This document shows, one piece after another, positions 16,000 to 26,634 of a stretch of 64,000 nt of DNA. This stretch comes from Pseudomonas viridiflava (GTDB lineage Bacteria; Pseudomonadota; Gammaproteobacteria; Pseudomonadales; Pseudomonadaceae). The position numbers and the translations under genes were made by a program. The DNA lies in contig NZ_UUON01000051.1 of the NCBI RefSeq assembly GCF_900590885.1, positions 588,331-652,330 of the forward strand. Reading direction: 5' to 3'. How positions within the stretch are numbered: position 1 is the first letter of the stretch; every line of letters begins with the position of its first letter. The notes under the pieces are model-generated. The model was not told the DNA's origin. It made no database searches and saw only the letters and a list, made by a program, of their open reading frames with translations.

Positions 16000-18900
16000 C
16001 ACAATTTCCCCAAGTCTTTTTGCAGTTTGTTCCACCAGGGCGTCACTTGCTGCCGATGCACATCGCGCGGCAGGATCTCTTTGTTGTTGATGTCCGTCGG
16101 ACTACCACCAAACTTGACCGGATTGGATTCATGTACATCCACGCGCACACCGACAAGCCCTTGGTCTTTGCGAATTTCGCGGTTGGCTTTGTTGGCGGCA
16201 TTTCGGGCGGCATTATACTCTGCCCCTTCCAGCAATCTGAAAGGCCCGGCAGGCTGCACTACTCCGGCAGGGTAACCCGCCCAATCCGAAATCGAGAAGC
16301 TGCCTGATGGAAGCTCCGCAGCCGCTTGAAGGCTCGCACGCTCCGAAGAGTTGGCGGCAATGGCTCTTTCGGCGCTGGAGAGTACCGCCAAATTCCCCCC
16401 GTCCTTCGGCACAAGCCCCCCAGACGTTTCCATGTACAACTTGCCGTCTGCCATCTGGACTTCGAAATTGCCGGTGCGGGTATTAATGACCCGTCGCGCG
16501 CCCTCAGGCAGCCCGCCGCCAGTGGCGACAAAATCAGCGCTGGCTGCGCTTTCGGTGCGATACCAAGCCGGCAACCCAACTTTGCCCGCTGCATTGGATT
16601 CAGCGATTACGCCTTTAACCGCAGTGCTCGCCGCGCCCTCGTAGATCACCCCCACCAGGCCCAGGCTGTTCAACACCGCCTGCGAACCCCACAACACACG
16701 CTGGCCGGTAGTCTGCTCGCCCAACAGGGCCGTGCCTCCGCCGGCCATGTAGACCTGGCAACCGATACCGACTGGCCCCATGCCGCCGCAGCCGGCGGCA
16801 ATCATTTGATCCGACCGGGCTTTGAGGATGCGGGTCGTTTCTTCATCCGAAGCGGCCCGATCCGTAAGGCCTGCGCTGGCTTGTGCATCAGTGGCCGGTT
16901 GCAGGACCCACTCGTCACCCTGGCTGGTTTTGATCGCCTCGTTCCTGGCAACGCAGTAGCCGTTGCCCGAAATGGCGCACGGCACGATATCGCCTGCGCG
17001 GACGGTGTCTACCATCGTCGGGATGAAATCGGTGCCCTCGAAGCGGTCAACCATCAAGGTGCTGCCGCCTTTTTTCAGCATTGCATTGATGTCATTTTCC
17101 AACCCGGTACAGCGGGTGGATGCAACGCCAAGGCAGGTGGCCGTGAACTCTTTTCTCTTTTCGGTAAGGGAGATCCTTTCCAGGTCGCTCAGGTGGTTGT
17201 TCTCCACCGCATTCTTGCCCACCTGGGCCGCCGCAACGGCATCAAGCGCGTCCTTGCCGACCAGCCCACCGGAAAGCCCCGCCGCCAAGGTCGAGAGACT
17301 GGAAATCGTACCCTTCTGCTCCTGGGTCAGTTCTTCGTTACTGGCGCCGCCGTAGAGTTGCTCGCGGATCAGGCGTTCGGTTTCCTGCGCCGCCACCGCG
17401 CCTGCTGCGCCCGCCAACGCCGAATTGCCGCTGGCGCGCGCCAGTACCGCACCCAGCACGGCGTGAGCCATAAGGTTGGCGGCAGGATCGCCTTCGGTCT
17501 TCTGCTTGATCGTCTGCGCCAGATACGGTGCAGCCGCGCCTGCCACGGCCCCGCCAATGCTGCCGCCCATGGCCGCTTGCACCACGGCGGTCACGGCCTG
17601 GCTGGCTTTCTGGAAGCTGCTGCCGATGCCGTAGTCCTTTTGCGCCTGCTGAAGGATCTGATCGCGCGACGGGTTGGCAATCCCATCGTCCATCAGCTTC
17701 TGGCGGGCGGCCTTGCCGGCCTCGGTGCTGGGGTCCTGGGCATCGCGAATTTTCGCGGCGGCAATCGCGTCGCCAATGCCCTTGGTCAGCTCCATCGAAC
17801 TCTTGATCAGGTCCATGCGTTCCTGCATGGCCTTTTCATCGGGTTTGTCGAGGCGCTGGTTGGCGTTGGCGGTGTCGCGGTTCAAGCCCACCAGGTCGTT
17901 GGCACCTTCGGGGTTGCGCACCACGATCGTGCCTTCGCTGACCGCGCTGCGGGTATGGCTGTGATCCGAATCGTCGAGCGCCATGCCGTACGGGGTGCCC
18001 GGCTTGAGGGTGCCCACGCCGCCGCCATAAGAGCCGGAAACACTGAAGCCCGCCGACTTGCTCTCGATCTCGCTCTTGTTCTTGATATCGCTGACCAACA
18101 GGCGATCGGTCAACAGCAGGTTACGGTCGGCCGTGGCCTCACTGGCAATCACCGCGCCTTGCAGGGTGGTGTTCTTGGCCACGTCGATGGTGTAGCCGCC
18201 TTTGCCGGCGAAGAAGCCGCTCTGGTCGGTCACGGCCTGGTAGTCGCTGTTCATTTTCGACGCCGCCAGGTTGGCGGACGCTGCAACCGTGGAGCCATAG
18301 CAGAACGGCGGAATGCAGATGCTCGCGCCAAAGCCGGCGCTGTCCTGCTTGCTCTTGGAGGTTTCGCTGTCCTGCAGCGACACGATATCGAGGTTGCCGC
18401 CGATCTGCGCGTCGATGCGGTCGGCGCGCACCTGCGCCCCGATCAGGCGAGTGTCCTGCCCGCTGCGCAGCACCAGTGCGCCGGTGTCCAGGGTAGTGTT
18501 GACCTGCGTTACGGAGCCGCCCGAGCCCAGGTTCTTGGCGGTTTGCGCACCCAGGTCGAGGGTGAAGCCGTTTTGCTCGCCAACATTGAAGCTGGCACCG
18601 ATGGCGGTCCTGTTGCGCGAACCGTCATTCTTACGGTCAGTGGTGTTCTGCGCGCTTTGCAGCAGGATGTTGTTTTTCGCAGACAACAACGTGTTGCCGG
18701 CCTTCAACGAACTGCCGGTGATCGTCAGGTCACCCAGGGTGCCCGGTGCATCACCGGCCGCGATGATCGACAGATTTCCGCCGGCGTTGAGGCTGCTCTG
18801 GTGAGCGGTTTGCGCGGTGTATTCGCTGCTGCTTTTGGTGCGCGTGTTAGCCAGCTCGGTGCCGATCTTGATCAGCGAGCCGTTGCCGGCCGAGCCACCT

Positions 18901-21900
18901 TTTTTGTCCTTGAAATCAGTGCTCTGGTCGGCAAGCTCGCCGAGCTGATTATTCAGGTTGTAGGTCGCCAGCGCCGCCTGGGCAATTTTCACCGCCTTGA
19001 GGCGCGGGTCGTCAGAGCTGCGGGCCGCTTCAGCCGCATCGCGGATGCTGTTGGCGGTATCGACCACGGTACCGGCAACCACGCGGCCGACGGCCAGGCT
19101 CTTGGAACTGTCTTTACTGGTCTGGCTGGCGGTTTCCATGCCGGAGCTGACGGTGACATTGGCACCGCTCAACGCCATGTTTTTGGTGCTCACCAGATCA
19201 CTGGCAATCACCGCCAGCTCACGCCCGGCGGTCAGCGACACATTGCCCGCGCTGGAGCCAATGGTGCTGCCGGTCAGGGTCATTTCATTGGCCGTGCCGT
19301 TGTGTTTCGAGCTGTTGATGTACAGCTTCTGGTTGCCGGTCATGTCATCCAGACCGAGCTTGTTGCCGGTGAGCACACCGGTCAGGTTGCGATTTTTTTC
19401 CTTGTGCATGTCGGTGCGCGCGAAGGTGTTCTGCGCCGCGTCGACGGTCAGGTCGCGGCCGGCCTGTACGGCGAGGTCGCCGGTGCTGACCAGGGACGAG
19501 CCGGTGACGGTCGCGTCGCGCTTGGCCGCCACGGTGACGGTTTCGCCGGAGACCATGCTGCCCATGGCGGTGGTGCGTTTTTCGTCGACCTGGTCTTGCA
19601 CCTTGCTCGACTTGAGCCCGCCCCAGCTGCTTTTGCTCTCTTTGCGTTCGTGGCGGGCGCTGTCGGAATTGCTCACGGCCAGGATGTTCACGTCCTGAGC
19701 GGCCACCAGTTGCGTGGCGCCTTTTTCAGCGGTCACGGCACTGCCGGCCAGCAGCAGGTCCGCACCGGAAACCACGGTGCTGTTGATCCCGGCGCTGACG
19801 AGGCTGCCGACGTTGTTCACCGCGTCGGTTTCATCCAGGCGGAATTTCTTGCCCTGGGAGGTCTTCTTGGTCTTGCTGTAGAAGCTGTAGTCCTGGTCTT
19901 CGGCCGCTTTGAGGCTGAGGTTGCGACCGGACACCAGGTAGGCCTCGGTGCCGGCGTTGACCTGGCTGGCCACCAGTTGCAGATCCTGCCCGGCGCTCAG
20001 GGTGGCGTCGCCGCCGGCCTTGATGACACTGGCGACTTGCTGGACGTGGTCCTCGATGCGTTTGATCTTTTTCGAGTTGTACGCCAAGTGCTGTTCGTTG
20101 GCCGCCGCGCCTGCGGTGAGGTCGCGGGTGGCGATCAGGTTGATATCGCGCTTGGCATCCACCTGGCTGGCCACAGCGCTGATGTCGCGGCCGGCGACCA
20201 CATGCAGGTCACGGCCAGCGTCCACAACGGAGCCTTGTTGAGCGATGGTGGTGAAGTTCGAGCGGTTGCCGATGGCGCCGCTGTCGAGGGTTTTCGAGGC
20301 GGTGATGTTGACGTCGCCGCCGGCCCGGACGCTGGTGTCGGCGCCACTTTTGAGCACGCCGCCGACGTTGTTGAAATTGCCGCCAGCTTGCAGGGTCAGC
20401 GCGTTGGCCGACTCGATGCGCGCGGCGCTGTCGACAAAGTCGCTGCGCTCGGTGCGGTAGGCACTGGCACTTTCATGGGTGGTGACCGTGCGCTCGTTGA
20501 GCAGCTCGGCACCGGCGGCGAGGTTGACGTCTCCGCCGGCAATCACACCCCCGGCGCGGTTGGTCAGGTTGCTGCCGCTGAGCAGGTCGAGACGCCCGCC
20601 GGCTTGCATCAAGCCGCTGTTGGTGAGGTTGCTGCCGGCGTTCGCCAACAGGCTGCCGGTGGCGCGCAAGGTGCCGGCGTTGTTGAGAGTGCTGCCGGTG
20701 ATCAGGCTGACGTCACTGCCGGAAATCAGCGCGCCGCTCGGGGCCAGGCGGTCATTCGCCTGGGCCAGGTACAGCACCGGCACCAGCACCTGTTGCCCAG
20801 CGACGGTGGCGTTTTCCAGCCACACGATATCGTGGGTCAGGGCCGCGACTTGCTCGGCGGTGAGGCTCACGCCGACCGACAGGCTGAGGGCGTCCTTGCT
20901 GCCGATGGCGTTGTCCATCAGGTGCTTGAACAGGTCGGCGTCGCTGGTCTGGCCGTCGATAAAACGTTGGCCGGTGCGGGCGAGCACGGCTTGCTGGATC
21001 AGCCGTTGCTCGTAGAAACCATCGCCCAGGCGCTTTTGCGCGGTATCGGGGTCGTAGCCGAGCTTGGTCAGCAGGTAGTCCGAACCCAGGAACAGACGCA
21101 TATCGGTCAGTGCCGGGTTGGTTTCGATCAGGTACTTGTGCGGGCTGGCGGCGAACTGGCTGGTGGGCAGGTTGCTCGCGCCATTGCCATCGTTGAGGTG
21201 GAACAGCCCGTTGGGCCCGGTGGGCAGGTCGAAGCCCGGCAGGCCCAGCGGGTTGACCTGTTGCTGGGCCACGTCCGGCGGCAATTGCGGGTTGAGGTGC
21301 ACCTCGGTCGAGTACCCCGGCGCGTTGGCGTTCGCGCCACTGCCGACGTAGGTGTAGCCACGGCTCACCACGCGGTTATCGATGCCGTCCTGGGCCTTCA
21401 CATCCACAGCGCCACCGGCCTGGATCACAGCGGCGTAGCTTTGATCGGACGGCACCAGCTCTGTGGTGGTGGCCAGTGCCGTGCGCTCGGACTCCATCAC
21501 GCCGATAAACGTGGCCAGGTCCGCTTCGAGGCCGCCGAGGTTGTTGGCGTCATACTTGGCGCCACCGACGGCATACTGCTCGTTGAAGGTCGCTGCGTAG
21601 CTGTTCCAGCCCCCGGGCTTACGCTCGCGGGGCGAGGTGAAGATGCGGGTGTACTGGGTGTCGTGGGTCACCAGGCCGACGTTGGTCAGCTGGTTGAGGC
21701 GCAGGGTCATGGCGCCGCCGGCGGCGATGCTACTGCTGCTGTTGAGCAGCTCGCCACCGGTCAGCAGCATGTCGCCGGCCGAGGTGATGCCGGACGCCGC
21801 CGAGGCATCGCTGACGATGAAGTGATCGCGCTGGGTGATCTCGAACGGCCGGTTCTGCTTGCCGCCGCTGCAGTCGCCGCCGGTCACGCCTTCGATACAG

Positions 21901-24539
21901 GCGGTGGGGGTGATCGAGGCGCTGTAGATGCCGGATTGGGTGGTCAGCACGGTGCGAATGTTGTCGATGGTGCTGGCGGCCAGCATCAGGTTACGTTCGC
22001 TTTCAATGGTGCCCGAGCTGTTGATGATGCTGGTGGCCAGGCCGCCCTGGCCGTCGCGGTCGACCTGCAGGTTGCCCATGGCATAGATAGCCGCGCCGAG
22101 GTTTTTCAGACGGTCGACCTTGAGGCTCATGTCGCCGCCGCTGAAGATCAGGCCGTGGTCATTGAGCAGGTTGCCCACAGTCAAATCGACGCTGCCCTGG
22201 CTGGCGACGGTGCCGCCGACAGTCCAGTCCAGCCCTTTACCAACCAGGCTGCGGGTGCCGAGCAATCGGCCGGTGGCGGTCTGCTGCAGGTTGTCGACGT
22301 TGACCGTCAAGCGCCCGGCTTCGATGGCGGTGCTGTTGGTCCACTGGGTTTTGTCCAGGGTCAGGTCGCCGTGGGTGACGAGGCTGCCGCCGACGTCATC
22401 GAGGCTGATGCCGCTGAGGTCAAGCACACCGGTGCCCACGTGCAACACCTTGCCGCCGGTGTTCTGGAAGGTGGTGGCAGCGAGGCTCAACTGGTCGTTG
22501 GCGGTTTCCAGGCTACCGCTGTTATTCAGCAGGCCGCCGATGGCGTAGCGGGTTTTGCCGGTGGTGCCGAGCGCGCGCATTTGCCCGCTGTTGCTGAGGC
22601 TGGCAGTGCTCACATCCAGGGTCGTGGCGCTTTCGATCAGGCCACGGTTGGTCAGGTTGCCGCGTAATGTGAAGTCGACTTGGTTGCCGGCGATCTCGCC
22701 GCCGTTGTCCACATTCACACCCGTAAGGCCCACGCGATCACGGGCGAACAGCGCACCGCGGCCGTTGTTGAAGGCGGTGGCGTCGACCACGGCGTTGCCG
22801 GCTTTGGCTGCGATGCGCCCGCCGTCGTTATCGAGGGTACCGGCGGTGATGGTGACGTCGGCTTTTTCGCTGTGGATCAGGCCATTCGCGCCGTTCTGCA
22901 CCAGGCCGCCGGCGGTGAGCCTCAGGCCATCGTTGGCGGCCAGGGTGCCGTTGTTCTGGTTGTCGAGGCTGTTGGCGAAGACGGTCAACAGGCTCTGGCT
23001 GGCGAGCTTGCCGCCCTGGTTGTCGATGTGCGCGGCGCGCTGGATCAGCAACGGGCCGGCACTCGCCAGCTTGCCGTTGCGGTTGATCAGGTCGCCGAGC
23101 AGATCCAGGGTGATGGTGCTGGCGCCGGTGAGGTTGCCGTCGCTGTTGTTCAGCGTATTGCCGTGCAGCGTGAACGCGCCGGTGCTGTCGATGATGCCGC
23201 CCTGGCTGTTGTCCAGCAGGCCGATGACGTTGAGGGTCTGTACGCCGTCGCTGAGCAGCCGGCCGTTGTTGCGGTTGTCGACGCTACCGGCGGTGAGGGT
23301 CAGCCACTGTTTCGCGCTCAGCGTGCCGCCCTGGTTGTCCAGGCTTTGCGCGGCTATAGCCGTGAGGTTGCGATTGCCGATGACGGTACCGGTGTTGGTG
23401 ATCTGCTGGCCGTCGAGAGTGACGTCGCCACCGGCATTGCGTGTGTTGTCGGCGTTGACCCCGGCTTCGATGATGCCGCTGTTGGTCAACTGGCCGTTGC
23501 TGGCCAGGGTGATGCTGTCGCGGGCGGCGAGGGTCTTGCTATTTTTCAGCGCGCCCTTGGTTTGCGCCTTGATGTGGGTACCGGCGTACACCGCGCCCTT
23601 GGTTTCGAGGCTCGCGGCCTTGATGTCCACCGCGCCACTGGCGGCAGCCTGGGCCATGCTCAGGTGGCCGTTGGCATCGAGTTGAATATCGCCGCCACTG
23701 GCCGCCAGCTTGCCGTCGAGCTTCACGCCCACACCGGCTTCGGTGCCTACCAGTTTGATTGCGCCGGCGTACATGCCGCCCAGGGCCGACGAGTCGATGG
23801 CCAACTCCGGCTTGGCGCTGCCATCGTCGGCGCGCACGGTGGTTTTCAGGCTTTGTGCGTCGACGTCATTGCGCCCGGCAATTACCGTGAGCTGACGCGC
23901 GTTGATCTCTGCGTTGATCTTGGCCGAGCGGGTGATGATCTCGAAGCGGTCGACGTTACTCGCGTTCAAACCCTTGCCGTCGATGGTCACCGCGCCGCCA
24001 TCGACCTGGTAGTGGTCCAGGCGGCCGACTTTATCGACCACCGGCTTACCGGTGGTCAGCGTGACATTCGGCGTGTTGATAAAACCGCAACCGTTGCAGC
24101 TGATGCCGTAGGGGTTGGCCACGATCACTTTGGCCGACTGGCCCGCCACTTCGGTGTAGCCGCGCAACTGGCTGGGGCTGCCGCCGTTGACTTCGTTGAG
24201 GATGACATTCGCGGCGCGGCCCTTGAGGTTCGGGTTGCCGACGATGATCCCGCCCAGCTGGGTATTCTGCACCGCGCCGGTGGCATTGTTGAGGATTACG
24301 CCGTTGGCGCCGACGTTGTAGTCCTTGAACTGGTTGTGGGACAGCCCGCTGCCATTGGGGGTGGCGATGTTCACCACGGGCACGCCGTTGCCTGCCTGGC
24401 CGAGGGTGGTGCCCGGGCCGCTGACCACGATACCGTCAGCCTGCGCCAGCAGCGGCTGCCAGAACAGCGCGTTGGCCAGGATCAAGGCCAGGCCGCGTTG
24501 GCTCAGGGTTTTCAGGGCAGAAACAGGGCGAACGTCCAT
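15999..24539 (-). CDS. cdiA: CdiA/FhaB-like giant exoprotein with C-terminal toxin
   Basis: A 2846-residue TpsA protein; ATG 24539 is used because the frame upstream has only a TTG. Order: extended signal peptide (1-35), TPS domain (about 36-300, with the NPNL and NPYGISCNGCGF motifs), filamentous haemagglutinin repeats (300-950), a middle region with YLIETNPALTDMRLFLGSDY typical of the CDI receptor-binding zone, a second repeat block (to about 2100), a DUF637/pretoxin region, and VENN at 2445-2448. The C-terminal ~400 residues are the toxin; the end has GYPAGVVQPAGPFRLLEGAE and an HNH-like VHE...GGSP...NNK...VH array, so a nuclease is likely. It needs the partner TpsB for export and follows it by 30 nt. 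Confidence 0.92.
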   Translation of the reverse strand: MDVRPVSALKTLSQRGLALILANALFWQPLLAQADGIVVSGPGTTLGQAGNGVPVVNIATPNGSGLSHNQFKDYNVGANGVILNNATGAVQNTQLGGIIVGNPNLKGRAANVILNEVNGGSPSQLRGYTEVAGQSAKVIVANPYGISCNGCGFINTPNVTLTTGKPVVDKVGRLDHYQVDGGAVTIDGKGLNASNVDRFEIITRSAKINAEINARQLTVIAGRNDVDAQSLKTTVRADDGSAKPELAIDSSALGGMYAGAIKLVGTEAGVGVKLDGKLAASGGDIQLDANGHLSMAQAAASGAVDIKAASLETKGAVYAGTHIKAQTKGALKNSKTLAARDSITLASNGQLTNSGIIEAGVNADNTRNAGGDVTLDGQQITNTGTVIGNRNLTAIAAQSLDNQGGTLSAKQWLTLTAGSVDNRNNGRLLSDGVQTLNVIGLLDNSQGGIIDSTGAFTLHGNTLNNSDGNLTGASTITLDLLGDLINRNGKLASAGPLLIQRAAHIDNQGGKLASQSLLTVFANSLDNQNNGTLAANDGLRLTAGGLVQNGANGLIHSEKADVTITAGTLDNDGGRIAAKAGNAVVDATAFNNGRGALFARDRVGLTGVNVDNGGEIAGNQVDFTLRGNLTNRGLIESATTLDVSTASLSNSGQMRALGTTGKTRYAIGGLLNNSGSLETANDQLSLAATTFQNTGGKVLHVGTGVLDLSGISLDDVGGSLVTHGDLTLDKTQWTNSTAIEAGRLTVNVDNLQQTATGRLLGTRSLVGKGLDWTVGGTVASQGSVDLTVGNLLNDHGLIFSGGDMSLKVDRLKNLGAAIYAMGNLQVDRDGQGGLATSIINSSGTIESERNLMLAASTIDNIRTVLTTQSGIYSASITPTACIEGVTGGDCSGGKQNRPFEITQRDHFIVSDASAASGITSAGDMLLTGGELLNSSSSIAAGGAMTLRLNQLTNVGLVTHDTQYTRIFTSPRERKPGGWNSYAATFNEQYAVGGAKYDANNLGGLEADLATFIGVMESERTALATTTELVPSDQSYAAVIQAGGAVDVKAQDGIDNRVVSRGYTYVGSGANANAPGYSTEVHLNPQLPPDVAQQQVNPLGLPGFDLPTGPNGLFHLNDGNGASNLPTSQFAASPHKYLIETNPALTDMRLFLGSDYLLTKLGYDPDTAQKRLGDGFYEQRLIQQAVLARTGQRFIDGQTSDADLFKHLMDNAIGSKDALSLSVGVSLTAEQVAALTHDIVWLENATVAGQQVLVPVLYLAQANDRLAPSGALISGSDVSLITGSTLNNAGTLRATGSLLANAGSNLTNSGLMQAGGRLDLLSGSNLTNRAGGVIAGGDVNLAAGAELLNERTVTTHESASAYRTERSDFVDSAARIESANALTLQAGGNFNNVGGVLKSGADTSVRAGGDVNITASKTLDSGAIGNRSNFTTIAQQGSVVDAGRDLHVVAGRDISAVASQVDAKRDINLIATRDLTAGAAANEQHLAYNSKKIKRIEDHVQQVASVIKAGGDATLSAGQDLQLVASQVNAGTEAYLVSGRNLSLKAAEDQDYSFYSKTKKTSQGKKFRLDETDAVNNVGSLVSAGINSTVVSGADLLLAGSAVTAEKGATQLVAAQDVNILAVSNSDSARHERKESKSSWGGLKSSKVQDQVDEKRTTAMGSMVSGETVTVAAKRDATVTGSSLVSTGDLAVQAGRDLTVDAAQNTFARTDMHKEKNRNLTGVLTGNKLGLDDMTGNQKLYINSSKHNGTANEMTLTGSTIGSSAGNVSLTAGRELAVIASDLVSTKNMALSGANVTVSSGMETASQTSKDSSKSLAVGRVVAGTVVDTANSIRDAAEAARSSDDPRLKAVKIAQAALATYNLNNQLGELADQSTDFKDKKGGSAGNGSLIKIGTELANTRTKSSSEYTAQTAHQSSLNAGGNLSIIAAGDAPGTLGDLTITGSSLKAGNTLLSAKNNILLQSAQNTTDRKNDGSRNRTAIGASFNVGEQNGFTLDLGAQTAKNLGSGGSVTQVNTTLDTGALVLRSGQDTRLIGAQVRADRIDAQIGGNLDIVSLQDSETSKSKQDSAGFGASICIPPFCYGSTVAASANLAASKMNSDYQAVTDQSGFFAGKGGYTIDVAKNTTLQGAVIASEATADRNLLLTDRLLVSDIKNKSEIESKSAGFSVSGSYGGGVGTLKPGTPYGMALDDSDHSHTRSAVSEGTIVVRNPEGANDLVGLNRDTANANQRLDKPDEKAMQERMDLIKSSMELTKGIGDAIAAAKIRDAQDPSTEAGKAARQKLMDDGIANPSRDQILQQAQKDYGIGSSFQKASQAVTAVVQAAMGGSIGGAVAGAAAPYLAQTIKQKTEGDPAANLMAHAVLGAVLARASGNSALAGAAGAVAAQETERLIREQLYGGASNEELTQEQKGTISSLSTLAAGLSGGLVGKDALDAVAAAQVGKNAVENNHLSDLERISLTEKRKEFTATCLGVASTRCTGLENDINAMLKKGGSTLMVDRFEGTDFIPTMVDTVRAGDIVPCAISGNGYCVARNEAIKTSQGDEWVLQPATDAQASAGLTDRAASDEETTRILKARSDQMIAAGCGGMGPVGIGCQVYMAGGGTALLGEQTTGQRVLWGSQAVLNSLGLVGVIYEGAASTAVKGVIAESNAAGKVGLPAWYRTESAASADFVATGGGLPEGARRVINTRTGNFEVQMADGKLYMETSGGLVPKDGGNLAVLSSAERAIAANSSERASLQAAAELPSGSFSISDWAGYPAGVVQPAGPFRLLEGAEYNAARNAANKANREIRKDQGLVGVRVDVHESNPVKFGGSPTDINNKEILPRDVHRQQVTPWWNKLQKDLGKL

Positions 24540-24569
24540 ATTCAAAATCTCAGGGCAGCGGGCATTGAA

Positions 24570-26294
24570 TTACAGGAAGAAATCCACGTGGAAATACACC
24601 GGCGCTTCGCGCTCGGTGACCACACCAGGTCGCTCCAGGGAATGGGCAAAGGTCACGCTGGTGCTCACGTGCTTGCCGCGGGCGAACAGCTCGACGGAAT
24701 TGCTCGACACACGGCCGTGCTCGTTATCGTTGTAGCGGTCGTTGCGAATCACGCCCTGGTCATAACCGACGCTGGCACCGTATTCGGCGAAGGCCGGGCG
24801 CAGCCAGTCGAGGGTCACCGGGCGCGCCCAGCGCACTTCGTTGCGCCAGTAGCCGCCGCTGTCGCCGTTGAGTTGCTGGTCTTTGAAGCCACGCACCGAG
24901 TACGAACCGCCGAGGCTCATGCGTTGCGGCGCGTACAGCACATCTTCGCTGCGCTGCCCGGTGGCCAGGCTGGAAAAACTCAACGACTCGCCCCACAGCG
25001 TGAACGGCTGCAGGTAGCTCAGGGTGGCGGTGTATTTGCGATAGCGCGGCGTGGCCGTCAGGTTGCCCTGGGCGTCGCGCTCTTGCCGGTTGCTTTGCGC
25101 GTCAAACGCGCCAATACCGTTTTGCATGCCCACATCCAGGTTGACGAAGGCACTGCCGATGCGCCGCCCATGGTTGACGCCAACCTGAAGTTCGCTGAGA
25201 CGGTTGCTGCTGGTGCCCAGCTTGGCGTCGAGCAGGTAGTTGTTGGTGCGCAGGTGCGTCAGGCCGACGTTGACCGAGGTTTTGCTCACGTCGTCGCGGT
25301 GGATCACGCGTTCGGCACGCAGCTGGTGGTTCTGGCTGTCGCCGTTCTGCTTGAATTTGAAACCATTGAGCGTGCCGAAGGTGCGGTATTCGCTCTCGCT
25401 GTAGGTGTAGCTGAAGTTCCACCAGCCCCACGGCACGTTGTAATAGAGCATGCTGTTTTTCGAGGTTTTCTGGTGGTCGCTGACGGCGTCATGGCCGCCG
25501 CGCAGTATCAGTTGATCGGCCAGGCCCAGCGGGCTGTCCCACTCCAGGCCCGCGCCCCACTGCTGTTCGCCGGTGCTCTTCTGGCCGTCGTTATTGCGCG
25601 ACAGGCTCGCGCGCCAGGGCTTTTGCGGCTGGTTCCTGACCAGCACTTCGCTGCCGCCCACTTCACTGCCGGGGGTCAGCTCCATTTGCGCCTGTTTGGA
25701 CGGCAAACGGCTGAGCTGGTCCACCAGTTGCTCGACCTCCCGCAGGTTGAGCGCCTCGCCGACCTTGCCCGGAAACGCCATGGCCAGTTCGCGGTCGGTG
25801 ACCGTGCTGCCCTGGGCGCCCTTCAAGCCTTCGAGTTTGCCCTCGACCACCAGCACTTGCAGATGGCCGCTGGAGAGGTCTTGTTGCGGCAAGTAGGCGC
25901 GGCTGGTGACCCGGCCCTTGGCGAGGTAATAGTCAGTGATGACCTTGAGCAGTTCATTGAGCTGCGCAACGCCAAGGCATTCGCCCACATAGGGTTTGAG
26001 CAGACGCGTGCGGTCGGCGGCAGAGAGGCTGTCGGCGCCCTTGAGCTCGATGTCTTTGATCGGGAAACAACGGGTATCGGCAGGTGCTGCCGGGGCCTGG
26101 GGCGTGGTGCCTTTGCCGGGCAGGTCCTGGAGTTCTTCCAGGCGCCGGCGCTGCTCTTCGAGCAGGCGGTTCTGCCGGTCGCGGATAAGGTCCTGATCCC
26201 CTGGCGTAGGGGCGGCCATGGCACTGTTGAGGCTCAAATAAGCAAGCAGCAAAGAGCACAGGAAATACCGAGTCCGTGGCAATAACAAAGGCAT
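24570..26294 (-). CDS. cdiB: Two-partner secretion outer-membrane transporter TpsB (CdiB)
   Basis: A 574-residue FhaC/ShlB/HecB-family protein. After a signal peptide (about 1-27) an N-terminal plug helix with RQNRLLEEQRRRLEELQ is followed by two POTRA domains (about 75-220; CFPIKDIELKGAD starts the first) and a 16-strand barrel with the conserved GGSYSVRGF loop-6 motif and a C-terminal Phe (FHVDFFL). It exports CdiA. The order cdiB-cdiA-cdiI is that of E. coli-type CDI loci. An upstream in-frame start at 26333 is less likely because the signal peptide begins at MPLLLPR. Confidence 0.93.
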   Translation of the reverse strand: MPLLLPRTRYFLCSLLLAYLSLNSAMAAPTPGDQDLIRDRQNRLLEEQRRRLEELQDLPGKGTTPQAPAAPADTRCFPIKDIELKGADSLSAADRTRLLKPYVGECLGVAQLNELLKVITDYYLAKGRVTSRAYLPQQDLSSGHLQVLVVEGKLEGLKGAQGSTVTDRELAMAFPGKVGEALNLREVEQLVDQLSRLPSKQAQMELTPGSEVGGSEVLVRNQPQKPWRASLSRNNDGQKSTGEQQWGAGLEWDSPLGLADQLILRGGHDAVSDHQKTSKNSMLYYNVPWGWWNFSYTYSESEYRTFGTLNGFKFKQNGDSQNHQLRAERVIHRDDVSKTSVNVGLTHLRTNNYLLDAKLGTSSNRLSELQVGVNHGRRIGSAFVNLDVGMQNGIGAFDAQSNRQERDAQGNLTATPRYRKYTATLSYLQPFTLWGESLSFSSLATGQRSEDVLYAPQRMSLGGSYSVRGFKDQQLNGDSGGYWRNEVRWARPVTLDWLRPAFAEYGASVGYDQGVIRNDRYNDNEHGRVSSNSVELFARGKHVSTSVTFAHSLERPGVVTEREAPVYFHVDFFL

Positions 26295-26634
26295 GTTCGA
26301 TCCATCGAAAATCAACGGTCGGCAAACTAACATCGAACTTCGCTTAACCCAAGAAACTGAATTAGTTGCACGTTCGCACTTGTTAATCGCTCAACATATT
26401 GATTATTAACAACAAAAAATTATCAAAAAGGTGCCAGACCTATTATCGGAGTTATTATTCCGACAAGCGGCAGCTGTTTTGATAGCGATTCGTCGGATGA
26501 CTTGGAAGTTGCCACTAGTTGGCCATCAAGTTCTAACCGAGATAAGTTAGTACCCGAAAAGTCCGATAAGTTCGCGGGGGTTTTGTGAATCAGGTCCCAT
26601 TTATGGGTATTCACCTTCTTGGGCAGAATGCAAA
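26295..26634. promoter_or_regulatory. AT-rich upstream region of the cdi operon
   Basis: About 340 nt with no convincing gene. Positions 26333-26430 are strongly AT-rich (for example GATTATTAACAACAAAAAAT), consistent with the cdiB promoter and with H-NS/MvaT-type silencing of acquired DNA. A 71-codon reverse frame at 26423-26638 exists but has no family resemblance or ribosome site and is probably chance. Confidence 0.45.

Noticed and set aside
16326..26285. Two very long rightward open frames antisense to cdiA and cdiB
   Set aside because: They arise from the third-position GC bias of the real leftward genes; products are low-complexity Val/Gly/Ala-rich with no motifs.
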